Assembly: GCA_033239525.1 (NCBI GenBank)
Contig: BSYO01000038.1
Span: forward strand, 4,231,556-4,295,555
DNA from: Nepenthes gracilis
Taxonomy: Eukaryota; Streptophyta; Magnoliopsida; Caryophyllales; Nepenthaceae
Direction of reading: 5' to 3'
Length of the DNA: 64,000 nucleotides
In this document: piece after piece, positions 11,341 through 22,266 of the stretch
Layout: every line of letters begins with the position of its first letter
How positions within the stretch are numbered: position 1 is the first letter of the stretch
Translations under genes and position numbers: made by a program
Notes under the pieces: generated by a model
Database searches by the model: none
Seen by the model: the letters and a program-made list of their open reading frames with translations, nothing else
Told to the model about the DNA's origin: nothing

Positions 11341-13606
11341 TAGTGAAGAGCAAATTTGAATGCATTTCTCCTTCTCCAGAGATTTAGAAGAATTTGGAGA
11401 TACAGCTCTCTAGGCTGAGCCTGTTGAGGAGAGGCTTCGTCTCAAAGATTAAATTTCCCAATCTTATATCTGGTTGAAAAATTCATGTTAAGGAGTGGGA
11501 TCAAAGTTATCGCCTTGAATGTTGCTAAGTACGACTGGCATAATATAGCATTGTATATCAAGGGAAGATTGAGAACTAGAATAGTTTACTTATTAGAAGC
11601 CAATTTTAGATATGTTCCTAACATAACCTCCAAATTTACTTGTTCTCATGACTTAGATTGGTTTGTAGTTGAGTTTGTATAAAGGTCCATCCGATAACTT
11701 CATTTGACTACTTTTAAACCCAAATTTAATGAACACATCAAAATAAAGAATATTCTTTAAACATTTATTATCAATAATGGCACATTTTATTTAAAAGTTA
11801 TAAATTTTGTTCAAAACGAGTACAAATACAATAGGAGGATCAGAATGGTGATGGTTACTTGTGCCGTATTGTCATTATCAAAACTAATAATATCTTTTTT
11901 TACTCCTAGTTTCTATCTCTTGTTAGAGAAAACTTTCTCTGAATGATTTAAAACTTTTCTGCTGGTAGGTCTGGTCAACGCCATGTAGATAATTCCAGCT
12001 GCCATTCAATTTCTTAGTTGTTCAGTTTTCTCATTGTCATTTTTTTCATTGCATGGGATAGACCTAAGGTTTTGTAGATACTTATTAAGGTATGCTTTTT
12101 GAATAAGGGCCTCAATTTCCTTATCCATCACCCGATAGTCTTTAGCATTGTACTAGAAAATCAATGGTAGAAAAATATTTAGGCTGACTTCCTTTTGAAT
12201 TCTTAACTGGGGTTGGTTACTTTAAAAATTTCTCACTCTGAATTTGTATAAGCACATTTGTCCGAGTATCATTCAATAGTGTGAGATTCAACCACTTACA
12301 GTCTTTACAAACTCTTGACCCATTTCTTTGTTTCTTCTTGTGATCCCAAATGGAGGAGCTATCACCATTTTTTTTTTTTCTTCCTCCACCATTTGACCCT
12401 AGCTGATTTTCATAAATCGAGTGTTTTGGTTACATTGCTTTATTGGCGTCCTTTGCTACAATTTAGATATGAGTGATGGCCTCTACCTCTTAGAGTATTT
12501 TACAGTTCTTTTAATTTAAATATTATAAAAAAATCACCCGGTTGTATCGTAGTCATGAAGATGTTTAGTTTTACATCATTGATGAGCATGGATATGCATC
12601 TAGTCTCGGTATTAAATCTAACTAGAAAGGAAAAACCACTTTTTGTTCTCGTTTAGAGTTTGCCAGAACCTGATAAGATACAAAAGCTATTTTTCATTCT
12701 TCCAACCGGAGACAAATTGAGATAACAATTGATTTGCTAGTTCCTAAAACATTCGTATGGAATTTGTTCATAACCTATAGAACCGAATTCGTGCATCTCC
12801 CTTTAAAGTAAAAGGAAAATAGATGTATAGCGCTACATCATCAAGATTTTGGAAGTTGAACAATGTTCGAAAGTAGTCAAAATGATCGATTAGATTAGTA
12901 CTACTTTTATAGGCTTCTAGTATTGGCATTTTAAATTTATGGGGGAGCTAATACATCTTTCTTTTCATGGCAAAAAGTGTATGACCTAATTTGGTCGTTT
13001 TTCCAATAGTGTTTTCCTAGAAAGGCTACCGCTCAATTTTTTTAATTCTTTCCTCCACTTCTAATGAGAAAGCAGTTCTTTTGGCATTGATGAATTTTGA
13101 ATGATTAGTAGATATGTCTAATATTTGATTAATCGGAAGGGTTTTGGGTATATTGCTTCAACACCCTTCCTTTAGGTCTATCGGACAACCAAAATCTTAG
13201 GAATATTAAGGATTTTGTCCCTTGAGACTCTCTTTCCTATCTTCAAAGTTTGTATCCTTCTAGTTGGAAAGATGTAATGCGGACAGGGGCCTAGGGAGCC
13301 TTTGGAATCTTTTATTGTGGGTGGACTCCTTTCGAGATGATTTTCTATCCTCTCGACCACCATCTTGAAGTCGATGTCTACGAATTGAGGACTTTCCACC
13401 TTGTTGATTTGATCCTCAACTTTGTTTCATAGGGACTTCACCATCTTCAGCATGTTGCTTATCTGGGTAGCCAGGGCTCCGTTGCCGGGGTTGGTTAACA
13501 AGTGAGCATCACTGTGACTACCCTCATCCGGGATAAAATCACGAGATGGAACATCCTTTGGCAATTGGCTTAATTATTCATGTTTTTTTATGTTCACCAT
13601 TTTTGA
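11341..13606 (-). pseudogene. gag and protease remnant of copy C
   Basis: This minus-strand region lies between the RT remnant and the right-hand LTR. The likely gag start is the ATG at 13606-13604 (M-V-N-I-K), comparable to the M-V-N-x-R start of the other Tat elements here. The 13399-13178 frame follows it in the N-terminal gag region. The protease and zinc-knuckle parts (about 11450-12400) are too eroded for me to place catalytic or Cys/His residues. The assignment is mainly positional. Confidence 0.5.
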
Positions 13607-13632
13607 CTTATTAAAGGAGTAGTTTTTCTAAT

Positions 13633-14430
13633 TGATGCAATATTGATCAAGTAGGAATAGATGGTTTAACTATATTCTCACAAACAATACCGATAATGAA
13701 TACCTCGAATGAGGATAATTGCTCAAATAATGTCACTTTAAACTTTTAAATATTTAAAGCCAGATCATGTATACCACAACACTTAATAAGAGATTATAGG
13801 ATATGAGACTTACTGTTTTGAATAGCATTTGACATTCAACTTAGGAATTATTCTTAGAAATGGATAGATGACAAGAGAATGAGGCTAGAAGAGAGAGAGA
13901 AATTTAAAAATTGAAGGATTTTGCTATGAAAATTTTAGAATTTGTCAGTGTATAGAGAGCTAAAACTTTGTACTTGCTTTTATGGCCATTTTGTTTTCTC
14001 TCTTTATTAAAGGTAAATAGGTATTTTTGTAACTTTGTTACTAATCAATGTATTCTTTCTGAAGAGGTATGATTGTACATTAATTGAGGAGTTATATTGG
14101 TTGGATTGCTTGATTTAATCGTTATATAAGCTCTGAATTTAACACTTATCCGTTGTGTATATTAACTATTTACTTAATTTGATCATTTATTACTCATGTC
14201 ATATAATCATTTGAATTTATTAATTAATCAGTTATTTGACGCCTCAGTCTATTATATTATTAAAAGTCTAGTTATTCGACATTTCGATCGTTTGATCTTT
14301 CGATTGGTTTCCTTTCTAAGGTAGGTCAAACAACTTGGCTGATCCATCCCTATTTATGGATTTTTGGTTTATGGTCCCTATAAATCAATAAGTTAGATTG
14401 ATCTTATTTTAGACATAACTCAACAAAAAT
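13633..14430 (-). repeat. Probable right (5') LTR of copy C
   Basis: It starts TGATGCAA directly upstream (minus strand) of the gag start, like the TGATG starts of the LTRs in copies A and B. It contains a block at 13940-14050 that resembles 1000-1200. The outer end is not fixed. No intact PBS is visible beside it. Confidence 0.4.
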
Positions 14431-14665
14431 ATTATGATTTTTTTAAAAAAATATGAGAATGTGATTAATCAACAATACCATTTTATAAGAAATTATCCAT
14501 AATAATATATACTTCTTATTTCATAAAAAAAAAATCATAAAAGGAATCGAAATGCAAGTAATAATATAAACAAGTTATATTATCTCATACTATACATAAT
14601 GAAAAAGAAGTCATTGGCCTAATTTTTAAAATATTTGTACACTAGCAAGATATTCCGATTCTTTT
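14431..14665. other. AT-rich DNA between copy C and element 1
   Basis: Short A/T-rich stretch with A and T runs. Nothing is recognised apart from the AGTTT target duplication of element 1 at its end. Confidence 0.5.
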
Positions 14666-14670
14666 AGTTT
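14666..14670. repeat. 5-bp target-site duplication of element 1 (left)
   Basis: AGTTT immediately precedes the TGTTG start of the 5' LTR, and AGTTT at 27630-27634 immediately follows the CAACA end of the 3' LTR. The match is perfect and proves a single integration event for the whole 14671-27629 unit. Confidence 0.95.
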
Positions 14671-15098
14671 TGTTGGATCCTATGTACTGGCTCATGAAGA
14701 ATTGCCAAGTCCATGAAGGAATCCGCGGCCCACGAAAGGTCCAAAAGCCCACATGAAATGGTCAGCCCAGCCCAGTGGTTGAAAGGCGCGAACCCATGCT
14801 GGTAGAAGACAACGGAACCTTGCAACGCATTTAATGCGTTGCCAGGAAACCGGCGAAAAGGCGGAAAGGCTAGCCAATAGAGGAGTGGTTGAAGCAGTGC
14901 CAACGGCTTCCGCTGCCGTCTACAGGCAACCAACCAATCTCCTGCTAAGGGGGAAATCGGGCGTGGTCGGCAACGCTCAAAAGCGTGCCATCCACAGCAA
15001 AAGGACAACCGGCATGACCGGTGGTCCACAACAGCGACCAGTGGCGCGGTAGCCCTAGCAACAGGCATTTTTGCGCCCAGAGTCCAACGGAGAGAGGC

Positions 15099-15106
15099 CT
15101 ATAAGA
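15099..15106 (+). promoter_or_regulatory. TATA-like box of the 5' LTR
   Basis: 'ctataaga' is embedded in 'gaggcctataagagccctc', and the same box is kept in the 3' LTR at 27053-27060. Transcription would be expected to start about 30 bases downstream, marking the U3/R boundary. This is inferred from position and conservation between LTRs. Confidence 0.55.
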
Positions 15107-15491
15107 GCCCTCACGCCCCACAGAGAAAGGGATCTTCTTCCTCTTCAATCTCTTCTCTATCTTCTGCTGGCTGAATACTGATCCTGAATCAAACTCAACC
15201 AGCTCTGAGCTTCCTTTTTCTCCACTTAACCCCAAGAAAGGGACAAACTGGAACTGAGGATAAACTCACTTCCGCCCAGCAAGAGCAAGCTCACGATTAC
15301 TCATTCCACGTCTACTCAGACTACAGGAAAGTCAGCCACCCATTGCGGTGCACCAAGGAAGCCAGGCCTTCCACCACTTGCTCACTGCATTCTCCATATC
15401 GTCACACGAGCATCTCTTACGCTTTCATAGCATTCATCCACACACCGCCCTTAGCGTGCGCCATTTCCGTCCATTGCGGGAATCTGCTGAC

Positions 15492-15504
15492 TTGAGCGTC
15501 GGAG
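15492..15504 (+). promoter_or_regulatory. Conserved TTGAGCGTCGGAG motif in the R/U5 part of the LTR
   Basis: The same motif occurs near the 3' part of the LTR in element 2 (45973-45984), in the solo LTR at 57476-57488, and, with one G-to-A change, in the 3' LTR of element 1 (27445-27457). The surrounding LTR sequence has otherwise diverged between families, so the motif is more conserved than its context. Its function is unknown to me. Confidence 0.7.
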
Positions 15505-15676
15505 CGGCCTCGGTGGGAGAAATCTGCCGGACCCCAGACATCTTGTTTGTTGTTTGTGTTGTGCAGGTCCAGGTTCATAGAGACGGAGACCGGACCCTTC
15601 GATCGACGCCGTCGCGTGCTAAGGAATCTGAAGGCTCCCTAATCCGTACGGTAACCGCGGACCCGGGACGCAACAA

Positions 15677-15694
15677 TGGCGCCGTCTGTGATAA
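15677..15694 (+). other. Primer binding site of element 1
   Basis: TGGCGCCGTCTGTGATAA begins one base after the 5' LTR. TGG is the complement of a tRNA CCA end. Element 2 has the closely related TGGCGTCGTCTGTGGGAG in the same place. The identity of the primer tRNA (arginine is often used by Tat elements) is inferred, not shown. Confidence 0.8.
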
Positions 15695-15746
15695 GCTGAC
15701 GAAAAGCCAAGTGTCTCTTTCCCACCTTATTCCTGAACCTCAGAAG

Positions 15747-17450
15747 ATGGTAAACCCCCGAGCACAAGCTAGTGCTCCGACGATGGAGGTCGTCGCCCAA
15801 TGTGAAGCTCCCCCTGCTGGGAACCAAGCGAATGACTGACCGGAGCCCGATGTCTACCGCCTGGCCGTAGACGTGGGCGATATGAAGCTAGTTCTCCGCA
15901 CTCTGTGCGAGACCACGGGGACTGCCTGGCCCGGGACTGCCCTTCCAGCATCCCAGGCCTCCAGCATCCCAGGCCTCCACCTCCAGGAGAGGGAGGCGTC
16001 GAGAGGCCGCCCGCAGGAGGCGTGCCAACCGGCTCGACCATGCAGCAGCCCCGGCGGCCCCAAGTGGAAATGATCAGAATGAAGCGGAAAGTCATCCCGC
16101 CGAAGATGACCGGGAGGATAGCCCCGAAGGGCGCATCCCCCGCAACTCACGCGGCAACAAAAGGCCAGCCGTTGCGTGCTCGAACAGCAAACGAGCCACT
16201 CAGGCAGAGAGTCGCCATCCCCGATGAGCTCGGACACACCTTCAGGGCAACACGGGGCTCCGCGACGTCATCAATGCGCGGAGAGGCTCTACGGATCCGT
16301 CGATGGAGGAGAAAGTTTAAGTACTGTGGGACACCCTGCATAAGGAGAAACCCACGCCCTCCTCCGCCGACCTCCGTAGATCGCCCTTCGCCATGGACTT
16401 GCGGACACAACCGTTGCCGAGCAAGTTCAAGATGCTGGTCCTGGAGGGATACGACGGAAGCAAGGACCCGATGGACCACATCAATTGCTTCCGTACTCAC
16501 CTATCTCTACAAGGGGCAAGCGAGGCCTTGATGTGCCAGTGCTTTCCCGTCACCCTTAGGGGGGACGTTGCTCTGGTTCCATGGCCTCACCCCGAACTCC
16601 ATACGCTCGTTCGACGAGCTTGCCGACAGCTTCTTGAGCCAGTTCGCCTCTAGCCGAAGGGAGGAGAGGCAACCATGGCGACCTGGTCCGCCTCCGCCAA
16701 AGGTCAGATGAAAGTCTGAAGCGGTTCCTGGACCGTTTCATCACCGAGGCGCGGCAGATCCCTCATCTCTCCGACGAGCTGAAACTCAAGGCCTTCATAG
16801 CCACCCTGGTGGCGGGGGACTTCTTCAAGCACCTGTCGCACCAGCGCCCTCAGACCTCCGGGAGGCTGAGACCATCGCCCGGGCGTACATCACGGCCGAA
16901 GAGGCTAACGAGGCAAAGCGCCCTGAGCGAGTGGATCGACCCTCGGAAGCCCCCAGAGCATCTTGCGGAAGAAAGAGGGACAGCGAAGGCCAGCGCTTCC
17001 CGGAGCGCCGAAAGCAGCAGCGGCCCCTGCCGGGGCCCAAAAAAGATTACAGCAGAACCTCCCTGACCCCTCTGAACGACAGTCGTGCGAACATCCTGAT
17101 GCAGATCTAGGATGAGAAGTTCTTCAAGCGGCCAAAGACGTCCAAGGGTCCCAGCGGCAACGACCAGACGAAGTATTGCCAGTACTACCGCTGCCTGAGA
17201 CACTCAACCGAGAACTGCCGGACCCTGCAGCAGGAAATCGAAGATCTGATCCGGCGCGGACACTTGAAGCGGTTCGTGAAGAGCTCAGGGGAGGAACTAG
17301 CTACCTCCGACGGTGAAGCCAGTGAACCTCCGAGAGCCCGCACGGCTGCCGGCGTGGTCAATATGGTCTCCACCGCGGATGCCAGGCGTGGGCAGCCGGA
17401 GCCGACTTCTAGCAACAAGCGAGCAAGGATAGGGGTTAGGAATGATGTCA
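15747..17450 (+). pseudogene. gag polyprotein of element 1 (broken)
   Basis: The gag start is the ATG at 15747 (M-V-N-P-R-A-Q-A-S), shared with element 2 (M-V-N-T-R-A-Q-A-S). The frame reaches a TGA at 15837, continues open as P-E-P-D-V-Y-R-L, then shifts near 15950, where 'agcatcccaggcctcc' is duplicated in tandem. The capsid-like core is recognisable at 16393-16560 (M-D-L-R-T-Q-P-L-P-S-K-F-K, then E-G-Y-D-G-S-K-D-P-M-D-H-I). Later parts (D-F-F-K-H-L-S-H-Q-R-P-Q) lie in other frames. A zinc-knuckle remnant at 17177-17215 reads C-Q-Y-Y-R-C-L-R-H-S-T-E-N-C, so the first His and the Gly of the usual C-x-x-H...G-H...C pattern are gone. At least four frame changes make it non-functional. Confidence 0.9.
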
Positions 17451-17990
17451 TTAGTTTTAGCAGCGACGATGTGGCTCATATAACCTCTCCCCATACCGAC
17501 CCCCTTGTTGTATCGGCCCTCGTTTCAGCTGGTGGGGATGACTACCAATTGAAACGGGTCTTCATTGACAATGGAAGTTCCCAAAACTTGCTGTATCTCA
17601 CTGCCTTCCTTAAACTTGGACTGAAACGAAGTCAGATGAAAGCCGCAAGCGGACCCTTGTACGGCTTGGACAACAAGCCAGTCCCCGTGCAAGGGATAGT
17701 TTGGCTGGAAGTCATTATGGGAACCCACCCGCGTACTGTAACGTGAGAGCTGGCGTTCCTCGTCGTTGACCTTCCATCCGTCTACAATGCTATATTGGGC
17801 AGACCTTTCCTAACCGCCTTCGAAGCTGTAACGTCCATCCCACACCTGAAGGTGAAATTTCCCACCCCCTGGGGCGTGGGAGAAGTCGTCGGAGACCAAG
17901 AAATGAGACGGACGTGCTACCTGTCCCAGAGCAACCCCATGGCACCGTGTTGCCCAGATGAAGACCTTGATCTCCGAGACGAGACCTCGC
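17451..17990 (+). pseudogene. Aspartic protease (PR) of element 1
   Basis: The active-site region reads R-V-F-I-D-N-G-S-S-Q-N-L-L-Y at about 17550-17595, a D-N-G version of the D-(T/S)-G motif. The second conserved motif, N-A-I-L-G-R-P-F-L, follows near 17790. A TGA at 17744-17746 splits the domain. Without it, the frame is the same as RT and the downstream RNase H, as expected for a single gag-pol polyprotein. Whether D-N-G is tolerated is uncertain, since relatives in this window also have D-N at this place (I-D-N-E in element 2). Confidence 0.85.
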
Positions 17991-19012
17991 TGCAACAGGC
18001 CCAATCCGGAGAGGAAACTGAGGTGATCCCACTGAACCCTTCCGAGCCGAAAAGGTGCATCAACGTTGGGAGATCCCTCCAACCTGCGGAGCGCGACCGG
18101 TTGATTACCTTCCTCAGGGCTAACTCCGACGTGTTCGCGTGGGTCCCCGCTGACATGCCCGGGATACCGGCCGAGGTTATAGTCCACAAGCTGGGCCTTG
18201 ACTCGAGCCGAAAGCCCCGTCCGGCGAAGCGGATGAACCACTCCGTTGAGAAGTTGGTCGCCATTAGGGAAGAAGTGAAGAGGCTCTTGGACGTCAGATT
18301 CATCAGAGAAGTCCAGTACCCGGAGTGGCTGTCCAACGTTGTGCTGGTAAAAAAGAGCAGCGGCAAGTGGCGGATGTGTGTCGACTTCACGGACGTGAAC
18401 AAGGCCTGCCCCAAAGATAGCTTTCCACTTCCCAGGATCGACCAGCTCGTGGACTCCACGTCCGGGCACGAGCTCCTGAACTTCATGGACGCATACTCTT
18501 GGTACAACCAGATCCGGATGGACCCAGAGGACGAGGAGCACACCTCATTTATGACGGACTAGGGGATGTATTGCTATAAAATGATGCCCTTCGGTCTCAA
18601 GAACGCCGGCGCGACCTATCAGCGCTTTGTGAACAAGATGTTCGAACCCCAGATCGGAAGGAACGTAGAGGTGTATGTCGACGACATGCTGGTAAAGAGC
18701 AAAGTTGCCAGCAGCCACGTCAACGACCTAGATGAGACTTTTCAGGTCCTCCGACGGCATGGGATGAAGCTCAATCCCGCCAAGTGTGCGTTTGGAGTGA
18801 CCTCAGGAAAGTTCCTAGGCTTCATAGTGTCTCAACGTGGCATAGAAGCCAACCCAGAGAAGATCAATGCCATCCTCGACCTGAACCCTCCGCGGACGAT
18901 AAAAGAGGTACAGAAGCTGACCGGGCGAATAGCAGCCCTCTCGCAGTTCCTCGCCAAGTCAGCAGAGAAATATTTGCCCTTCTTCGAGGCGCTAAGGGGC
19001 ACCAAATTGTAG
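17991..19012 (+). pseudogene. Reverse transcriptase (RT) of element 1
   Basis: This RT copies the element RNA into DNA. The fingers-palm order is clear: [31 protein letters not shown], the M-P-F-G-L-K-N-A-G-A-T-Y-Q block, and the Y-V-D-D-M catalytic box at 18674-18688, followed by the connection (T-G-R-I-A-A-L-S-Q-F). Two TAG stops interrupt it, at 18560-18562 just after F-M-T-D and at 19010-19012 at its end. There is no frameshift, so apart from the stops the domain is almost full length, and both catalytic Asp residues of the box are kept. Confidence 0.95.
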
Positions 19013-19480
19013 GGGTTCAAGTGGAGTGAGGAATGCGATGAAGCCTTTAGGGAACTGAAGACTTACCTCTCCAGCGCACCGCTCCTAAGCTCGCTGCGCG
19101 AAGGGGAAGATCTCTATCTCTACTTGGCCACATCGGCAGTGGCCCTCAGCTCGGTGTTTGTTGCGGAGCACGAGGGCAGACAATAGCCAGTGTACTACGT
19201 AAGCCGTGTGCTGACTGACAAGGAGGCCCGCTATCCGCACGCTGAAAAGATGGCGATCGCGCTTGTCTATGCGGCGTGGAAGCTGCGGCCCTATTTCAAG
19301 TCGCACCGGATCGTTGTACTGACAGACCAGCCGCTGAAGTCGATCTTGCAAAAGCCAGAGACGTCCGGCCGGCTGGTTAAGTGGGCTGTCGAGCTAGGGG
19401 AATTCGACCAGGAATTCCGGCCCCAACCAGCCGTGAAAGTACAGGCTCTGGCAGATTTTATCGACGAAGCAGCGACGCCT
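19013..19480 (+). pseudogene. RT-linked RNase H (RH) of element 1
   Basis: It continues the RT frame: F-K-W-S-E-E-C-D-E-A-F, Y-L-A-T-S-A-V-A-L-S, then P-V-Y-Y-V-S-R-V-L and K-W-A-V-E-L-G-E-F. A TAG lies at 19184-19186, between a Gln codon and P-V-Y-Y. The early acidic residue of the active site, usually in a Y-L-A-V-S/D-type strand, is not obvious to me. This fits the idea that in Tat elements this domain is degenerate and the next one has taken over. Confidence 0.85.
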
Positions 19481-19524
19481 GCGCAAGAAGAAGATAGTAA
19501 CCCAGAAAGTATGGTAGACGGCGA

Positions 19525-19915
19525 TCCCCCTGCATGGACCCTGAATGTAGGCGGATCATCTACCCAGGCAGGCAGTGGAGTTGGTGTCGTGTTAAGGATG
19601 CCCGAGGGCATGGAGATCGCATACTCCGTTACTCTGGCCTTCCCGGCCACGAAGAACAAGGCGGAGTAGGAGGCCCTCCTCGCCGGCCTGCGACTGGCGA
19701 AGGAGTGTTCCTTGCGGTCGTTGATCGTGCGTAGTGACTCCGAACTTGTGGCCAATCAGGTGAAGGGGAACTTTGACGCCTCGAACCCACAGCTTGTGAG
19801 GTACTTGGCGAAAGTAAAGGCCCTGATCCTTGAGTTCGGTCGGTTCGAGATTGAACACATCCCGAGATTAGACAACGAGCGCACTGATTGACTTGCCTGG
19901 GACGCGGCCGACAGG
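19525..19915 (+). pseudogene. Second, archaeal-type RNase H (aRNH) of element 1
   Basis: This extra RNase H, after the RT-linked one, is a marker of the Tat lineage. Visible parts are W-T-L-N-V-G-G-S-S, N-K-A-E (TAG at 19667-19669) E-A-L-L-A-G-L-R-L-A-K-E, R-S-D-S-E-L-V-A-N-Q-V and I-E-H-I-P-R-L. In the first strand the expected catalytic Asp is replaced by Gly (codon GGC 19550-19552); element 2 keeps V-D-G here. A TGA at 19889-19891 lies close to the last active-site region. The enzyme is therefore lost by both stop codons and substitution. Confidence 0.85.
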
Positions 19916-20016
19916 ACTGTGGAACAGTACGCGAGGGGGCCCAGGGAAGTCCTGGCCGCACCCAGCATTGACGCCGAAGCCAAAGAGGTGCTAGGGTCAA
20001 CACAGGGAACAACTGG

Positions 20017-21288
20017 ATGACACCGTACGTGAGGTTCCTAACTAAGGGGACCCTACCCGACGACATCAACGAAGCCAAGCGAATCAAGAAGACGGCAGGA
20101 TGGTACACGGTCCTGAATGGGAGGCTATACAGGCGAGGATACTCCACTCCTCTCCTAATGTGCCTCACGCCAGAGGAAGCCGATTACGCGCTGGCGGAAG
20201 TGCACCTGGGATTGTGCGGCTCGCACATCGGTGGAAAGAACCTAGCATTCAATGTCATGTGGCAAGGGTTCTACTGGCCCACCATGAAGCGGGATGCTAT
20301 GGAATTCGTCTGGAAATGTGAAAGTTTCCAGGTCCATGGCAATATGAAGCACCAGCCACACACGGAGCTGCACTATCTCCAATCCCCATGGCCGTTCGCA
20401 CAATGGGGGCTCGACATACTTGGACCCCTACCTCTGGCTGCCGGATAAAGAAAATTCTTGATCGTCGGCATCGATTACTTTACCAAGTGGGTGGAGGCCG
20501 CCCCTCTCGCCAAGATCACAGAGCAGAATGCGAAAGAATTCCTCCGTCAAGGTATGGTTTGCCGCTTTGGGATCCCTGAGTTCGTAGTGACTGATAACGG
20601 AACCCAGTTCACCGGCAAGCGCTTTACAAAGTACTGCCGCGACCTTCGCATCAAGCTGATACCTACGTCCGTGGCGCACCCTCAGTCAAACGGATAGGTC
20701 AACGTTACCAACCGCATGTTGCTGCATGGATTGAAAACTAGGTTGGAAGACGCTGGGGGCTCATGGACTGAGGAGCTGCCGTCCGTGTTATGGTTGTATC
20801 GAACAACCGCGAGGGAGCCGACAAGGGAGACGCCCTTCAACCTTTGCTTTGGGGCTGAGGCTGTGGTGCCCGTGGAGGTTAGAATGCCAAGCCTGCGGAT
20901 CGAATGCTTCGACCCAGCCGCCAATGAACAAAGGCTTCGGGAAAGTCTGGACCTGCTCTGGGAAGTTCGAGATGCCGCACGTCTACGAACCGCGGCCTAT
21001 CAGCAGCGAGTCACGCGGTGCTACAACAAAGAGGTAAAGGCACGTCCATTGGAAGTTGGAGATCTGGTCCTCCGGAGCGTAGAGGCGGCGGGAAAGATCG
21101 CGAACAGGAACAAACTCTCCCCCGGATGGGGGGGCCGTTCCTCGTCTCCGCAATCCTCCGGAGCGGAGCGTACAAGCTATGCGCCCAAAATGGCAAACTG
21201 GTCCCACGGACCTGGAACGCTGCCAACTTAAGAAAATACTATCAGTGTTGGTACATCGACTCAGGTAAGTCGCACGCGCAAACATCAT
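20017..21288 (+). pseudogene. Integrase (INT) of element 1
   Basis: INT inserts the cDNA into the genome. The zinc-binding domain has G-S-H-I-G and W-K-C-E-S-F-Q: the second Cys of the C-x-x-C pair is Phe (TTC 20326-20328). In the D,D(35)E core, Asp codons are at 20473-20475 and 20593-20595, but the Glu position, 36 codons later, is Asn (AAC 20701-20703). Stops lie at 20446-20448 (TAA) and 20695-20697 (TAG). The frame differs by one base from RT/RNase H, shifting near 20000. A second shift near 21125 separates the core from the GPY/F-like tail (G-G-P-F-L-V-S-A-I-L-R-S-G-A-Y-K-L), which lies in the 21018-21290 frame. No chromodomain is seen. Confidence 0.92.
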
Positions 21289-22260
21289 GATGAATGCTTG
21301 GACATGAACTTCATCTTTTGATTAGCATAATCACTCTTTCTATCATTCTGCATATTCATTTGTGTGAATTGATGACATGCATTGCATCCTTAAATCATAC
21401 GACCTAGACTGCCTCTAAGTCGGGAGGACAAGCATCCGTCCTAAAACCAGTCCTTGGCCGAGTGCCAGACGGTTCAAAGTCAACCGTCCCAGGACTTCGT
21501 CCCCACGCCAGATGGCCTGGGGACGGCTTGTGCATTTTGGCTCCGCGCCATTGGGCCTGAGCAGCCCCCCCAGAGATTAAGCTCCGCGCTAGACAGCCCG
21601 GATGCAGCCAGCCACAGGCTGGGACATCTCATCAAAAGGACTCTGACGGTCCATCAAACAGGCTATGCGCCGACGCCCCAGGCGGTCAAAGCATCAGGGC
21701 TGGGGGCTTCTCAAGTCCACAATCTACGGCCGACAAAACCTTAGGGGGCAAAATTACAGGCGTTGCAGCGACCTTCTCGAATAGAAGAGAGCACCATCAG
21801 TCTACAATGGTCGTGGGCTAGGACCTAAACTTGGTGATTATAAGGCTTTGAGCAGGGGCCACACACCTCCCACAATCGTACGCGACCGAATCCTAGACCC
21901 AGGGGTCCGGTTACCACGGCCTGACAACCGCGCTAACCCTCGTTGTCGCTCCAGGGGCTTGGCGACGATATCCTCTTCACCGGATCTAGCCCCCCAAACG
22001 CGTGAGCTGTGATGATATCCTCTTACGAAGGACGAGCACCACGCAAGAAGGCGCCTGGATAGGGCCTTACCAACAACGGCTCTGAAGAGCCTAACACTCA
22101 AGCATGAGAAGCAATCCAACAGATTACAGCAAACGAAGATTGCAAGCGACATTCCACGATAAAAGAACCACAAGTGCAAGGAAGAGAGAAACACTTTTCA
22201 TTCATATATGAGGAACAAGGGCGATACAAGAACAAAAGACGGTCTAACAACCAACACAAG
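21289..22260. other. Spacer between INT and the antisense ORFs of element 1
   Basis: No coding domain is recognised. Between about 21440 and 21640 there are loosely repeated phrases such as 'cgccagatggcctgggga', 'cgccattgggcctgagca' and 'cgctagacagcccggatg', which look like an eroded tandem repeat of roughly 50-60 bases. 'aaaccttaggggg' (21735-21750) also occurs in element 2 at 54450-54465, so the spacer keeps some shared blocks. The small frames here have no support. Confidence 0.6.
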
Positions 22261-22266
22261 CGGAGA

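Larger units (their letters stand above)
840..14430 (-). mobile_element. Copy C: decayed minus-strand Tat-lineage Ty3/gypsy element
   Basis: Reading the minus strand from about 14430 down, the order is a probable LTR, gag, PR, RT, RNase H, INT, a spacer with a tandem repeat, a plus-strand antisense ORF, and a probable second LTR. Each coding block can be aligned by eye with element 1. Stops and frameshifts occur every few dozen codons, so it is the oldest Tat element here. The outer boundaries are approximate because I could not find a target-site duplication. It contains a younger solo LTR (2699-4908). Confidence 0.65.
14671..15675 (+). repeat. 5' LTR of element 1
   Basis: 1005 bp, starting TGTTGGATCC and ending ACGCAACA. 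It matches 26628-27629 along its full length with scattered differences. In the first 150 bases I count nine mismatches, eight of them transitions, and in all eight the 5' copy has T or A where the 3' copy has C or G. It contains a TATA-like box (15099-15106) and the conserved TTGAGCGTCGGAG motif (15492-15504). Confidence 0.95.

Noticed and set aside
17810..18543. Minus-strand frames of 208 and 243 codons opposite the RT of element 1
   Set aside because: RT motifs read clearly on the plus strand. The antisense frames are side effects of GC-rich codons and have no domain.
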